A stretch of 6,760 nt of DNA, from assembly GCA_964556145.1 (NCBI GenBank), contig CAZKVD010000081.1:1-6760 (forward strand), given 5' to 3'. Below are positions 5,953-6,760 of this stretch, one piece after another (within the stretch, counting starts at the first letter, position 1; each line of letters begins with the position of its first letter). Below the pieces are notes generated by a model. It was not told the DNA's origin. It did not search any database and worked only from the letters and a program-made list of their open reading frames with translations. Made by a program: the position numbers and the translations under genes. The DNA is from F1-20-MAGs119 sp964556145 (GTDB taxonomy: Bacteria > Actinomycetota > Acidimicrobiia > Acidimicrobiales > Ilumatobacteraceae).

Positions 5953-5957
5953 TCCTC
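5953..5957 (-). promoter_or_regulatory. Ribosome binding site of E1 beta overlapping the E1 alpha stop
   Basis: GAGGA on the minus strand includes the last two bases of the E1 alpha TGA and lies 7 bases before the E1 beta ATG. This indicates coupled translation and balanced output of the two subunits of a heterotetramer. Confidence 0.7.
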
Positions 5958-6760
5958 ACTTGATGATTTCTTCGTAGACGTCGGTGTAAAGCTCGTCCAT
6001 CGACGGCTCGGGGCTGTTCATCGCGAACTCAACGGCATCGTCGACGAGCGCCTTGATCTGATCCTCGATTTCGGCGAGCTGCGACTCGTTCGCATGGCCG
6101 TTCTCGAGCAACCATGCACGGAATGCCGGCAGCGGGTCGGCGGCCATTGCGGCCTTGCGCTCTTCTTTCGGCATGTACTCCATCGCGTCACCCATGAGGT
6201 GACCCCAGAAGCGGTACGTGCGCGCCTCGATCAGCGTCGGGCCTTCACCTGCGCGAGCGCGTGCAATTGCCTCACCGGCAACCTTCCACATCGCGACGGG
6301 GTCGTTGCCGTTGACGGTGACACCCGGCATGCCGTACGAAGTGGCGCGCTCGGAGATGTACTCGACGCCGGTCGACATCGCCATCGGTGTGTGCTCGCCG
6401 TACAGGTTGTTCTGGCAGACGAAAATGACCGGCAGCTTCCACACGGCCGCCATGTTGAGACCCTCGTGGAATGCGCCGATGTTGGTCGCGCCGTCACCGA
6501 AGTTCACGACGGTGACCTGGTCGGTGCCCGACATCTGCGCAGCAACACCGAAACCGTTGGCGATCGGAATGCCCGCACCCACGATGCCTGTGGTGACCAT
6601 GAGACCCGACGCCGGGTGCGTCACGTGCATTGGTCCACCCTTGCCCTTGCAGGTGCCCGTACCGCGACCGAGGAACTCGGCCCACAGTTCGCGCATGGGC
6701 ACGCCCTTTGCGATGTGGTCATGGAGACCGCGATAGATCGTGACGACGTAGTCGTCGGGC
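5956..6760 (-). CDS. 2-oxo acid/acetoin dehydrogenase E1 component, alpha subunit, N-terminus cut by window edge
   Basis: The visible 267 residues (frame open to the window edge) are the thiamine-diphosphate-binding subunit of the E1 heterotetramer. They start PDDYVVTIYRGLHDHIAKG, an E1 alpha segment near residue 60 of full-length proteins, so roughly 55-65 residues are missing. FLGRGTGTCKGKGGPMH (29-45) follows. The thiamine-diphosphate motif runs from G88-D89-G90 to N117-N118, with GDGATNIGAFHEGLN as its first half. A GHLMGD loop (186-191) is where pyruvate dehydrogenases have GHSxxDPxxYR. That GHxxGD form is closer to acetoin-dehydrogenase-type alpha subunits, but the usual Tyr-Arg after it is Tyr-Met (Y195-M196). 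The internal GTG and ATG codons near 6690-6702 are not the start. E1 beta follows after 10 bases with an overlapping Shine-Dalgarno. Family call firm; substrate (acetoin, pyruvate or branched-chain 2-oxo acid) unsettled. Confidence 0.93.
   Translation of the reverse strand, partial: PDDYVVTIYRGLHDHIAKGVPMRELWAEFLGRGTGTCKGKGGPMHVTHPASGLMVTTGIVGAGIPIANGFGVAAQMSGTDQVTVVNFGDGATNIGAFHEGLNMAAVWKLPVIFVCQNNLYGEHTPMAMSTGVEYISERATSYGMPGVTVNGNDPVAMWKVAGEAIARARAGEGPTLIEARTYRFWGHLMGDAMEYMPKEERKAAMAADPLPAFRAWLLENGHANESQLAEIEDQIKALVDDAVEFAMNSPEPSMDELYTDVYEEIIK

Noticed and set aside
4851..5963. Plus-strand open frame (370 codons) opposite E1 beta
   Set aside because: Antisense shadow; low-complexity His/Asp/Arg composition, and it begins inside the DUF305 gene.

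Overview
This 6,760-base window has high GC and short gene spacing. It also has a GTG start, a GTGA stop/start overlap and apparently leaderless promoters of the TAnnnT type. The gene content (FadD-, FadE- and enoyl-CoA-hydratase-like proteins, a solitary BioY, a two-subunit E1 of a 2-oxo acid/acetoin dehydrogenase and a DUF305 protein) suggests an actinomycetote, possibly Acidimicrobiia. That placement is inference from style and content; there is no rRNA or marker gene here. No RNA gene, mobile element, CRISPR array or gene-free stretch over 300 bases was seen.

Left half (1-3965): an acyl-CoA catabolic block. On the minus strand, bioY (biotin-uptake S component), an AMP-forming acyl-CoA ligase and an enoyl-CoA hydratase/isomerase (cut by the window edge) form a tight tandem. 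The ligase stop overlaps the hydratase start. On the plus strand, divergent from bioY across 127 bases, lies an acyl-CoA dehydrogenase. Ligase, dehydrogenase and hydratase could supply the first three steps of a beta-oxidation-like route: CoA activation, alpha-beta desaturation and hydration. The intergenic region holds a good sigma-70-type promoter for bioY placed so that the mRNA would be leaderless, a similar -10 element in front of the dehydrogenase, and an inverted repeat that could be a shared operator.

Right half (3997-6760): a 2-oxo acid/acetoin dehydrogenase block on the minus strand. E1 alpha (5' end outside the window) is followed by E1 beta, with the E1 beta Shine-Dalgarno overlapping the E1 alpha stop. 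Further downstream on the same strand is a 76-residue protein that is just one lipoyl domain. Between E1 beta and this lipoyl protein sits a membrane-anchored DUF305 protein on the opposite strand. It ends 4 bases from the E1 beta end and starts 40 bases from the lipoyl start. No E2 acyltransferase core and no E3 is present.

The points of most interest are the free-standing lipoyl protein, the non-contiguous layout of the E1/lipoyl genes around an opposite-strand DUF305 gene, and the shared regulatory region between bioY and the dehydrogenase. Also notable are the dehydrogenase's missing canonical catalytic glutamate and its seven-serine run. All are readings of sequence only; no database search was possible.
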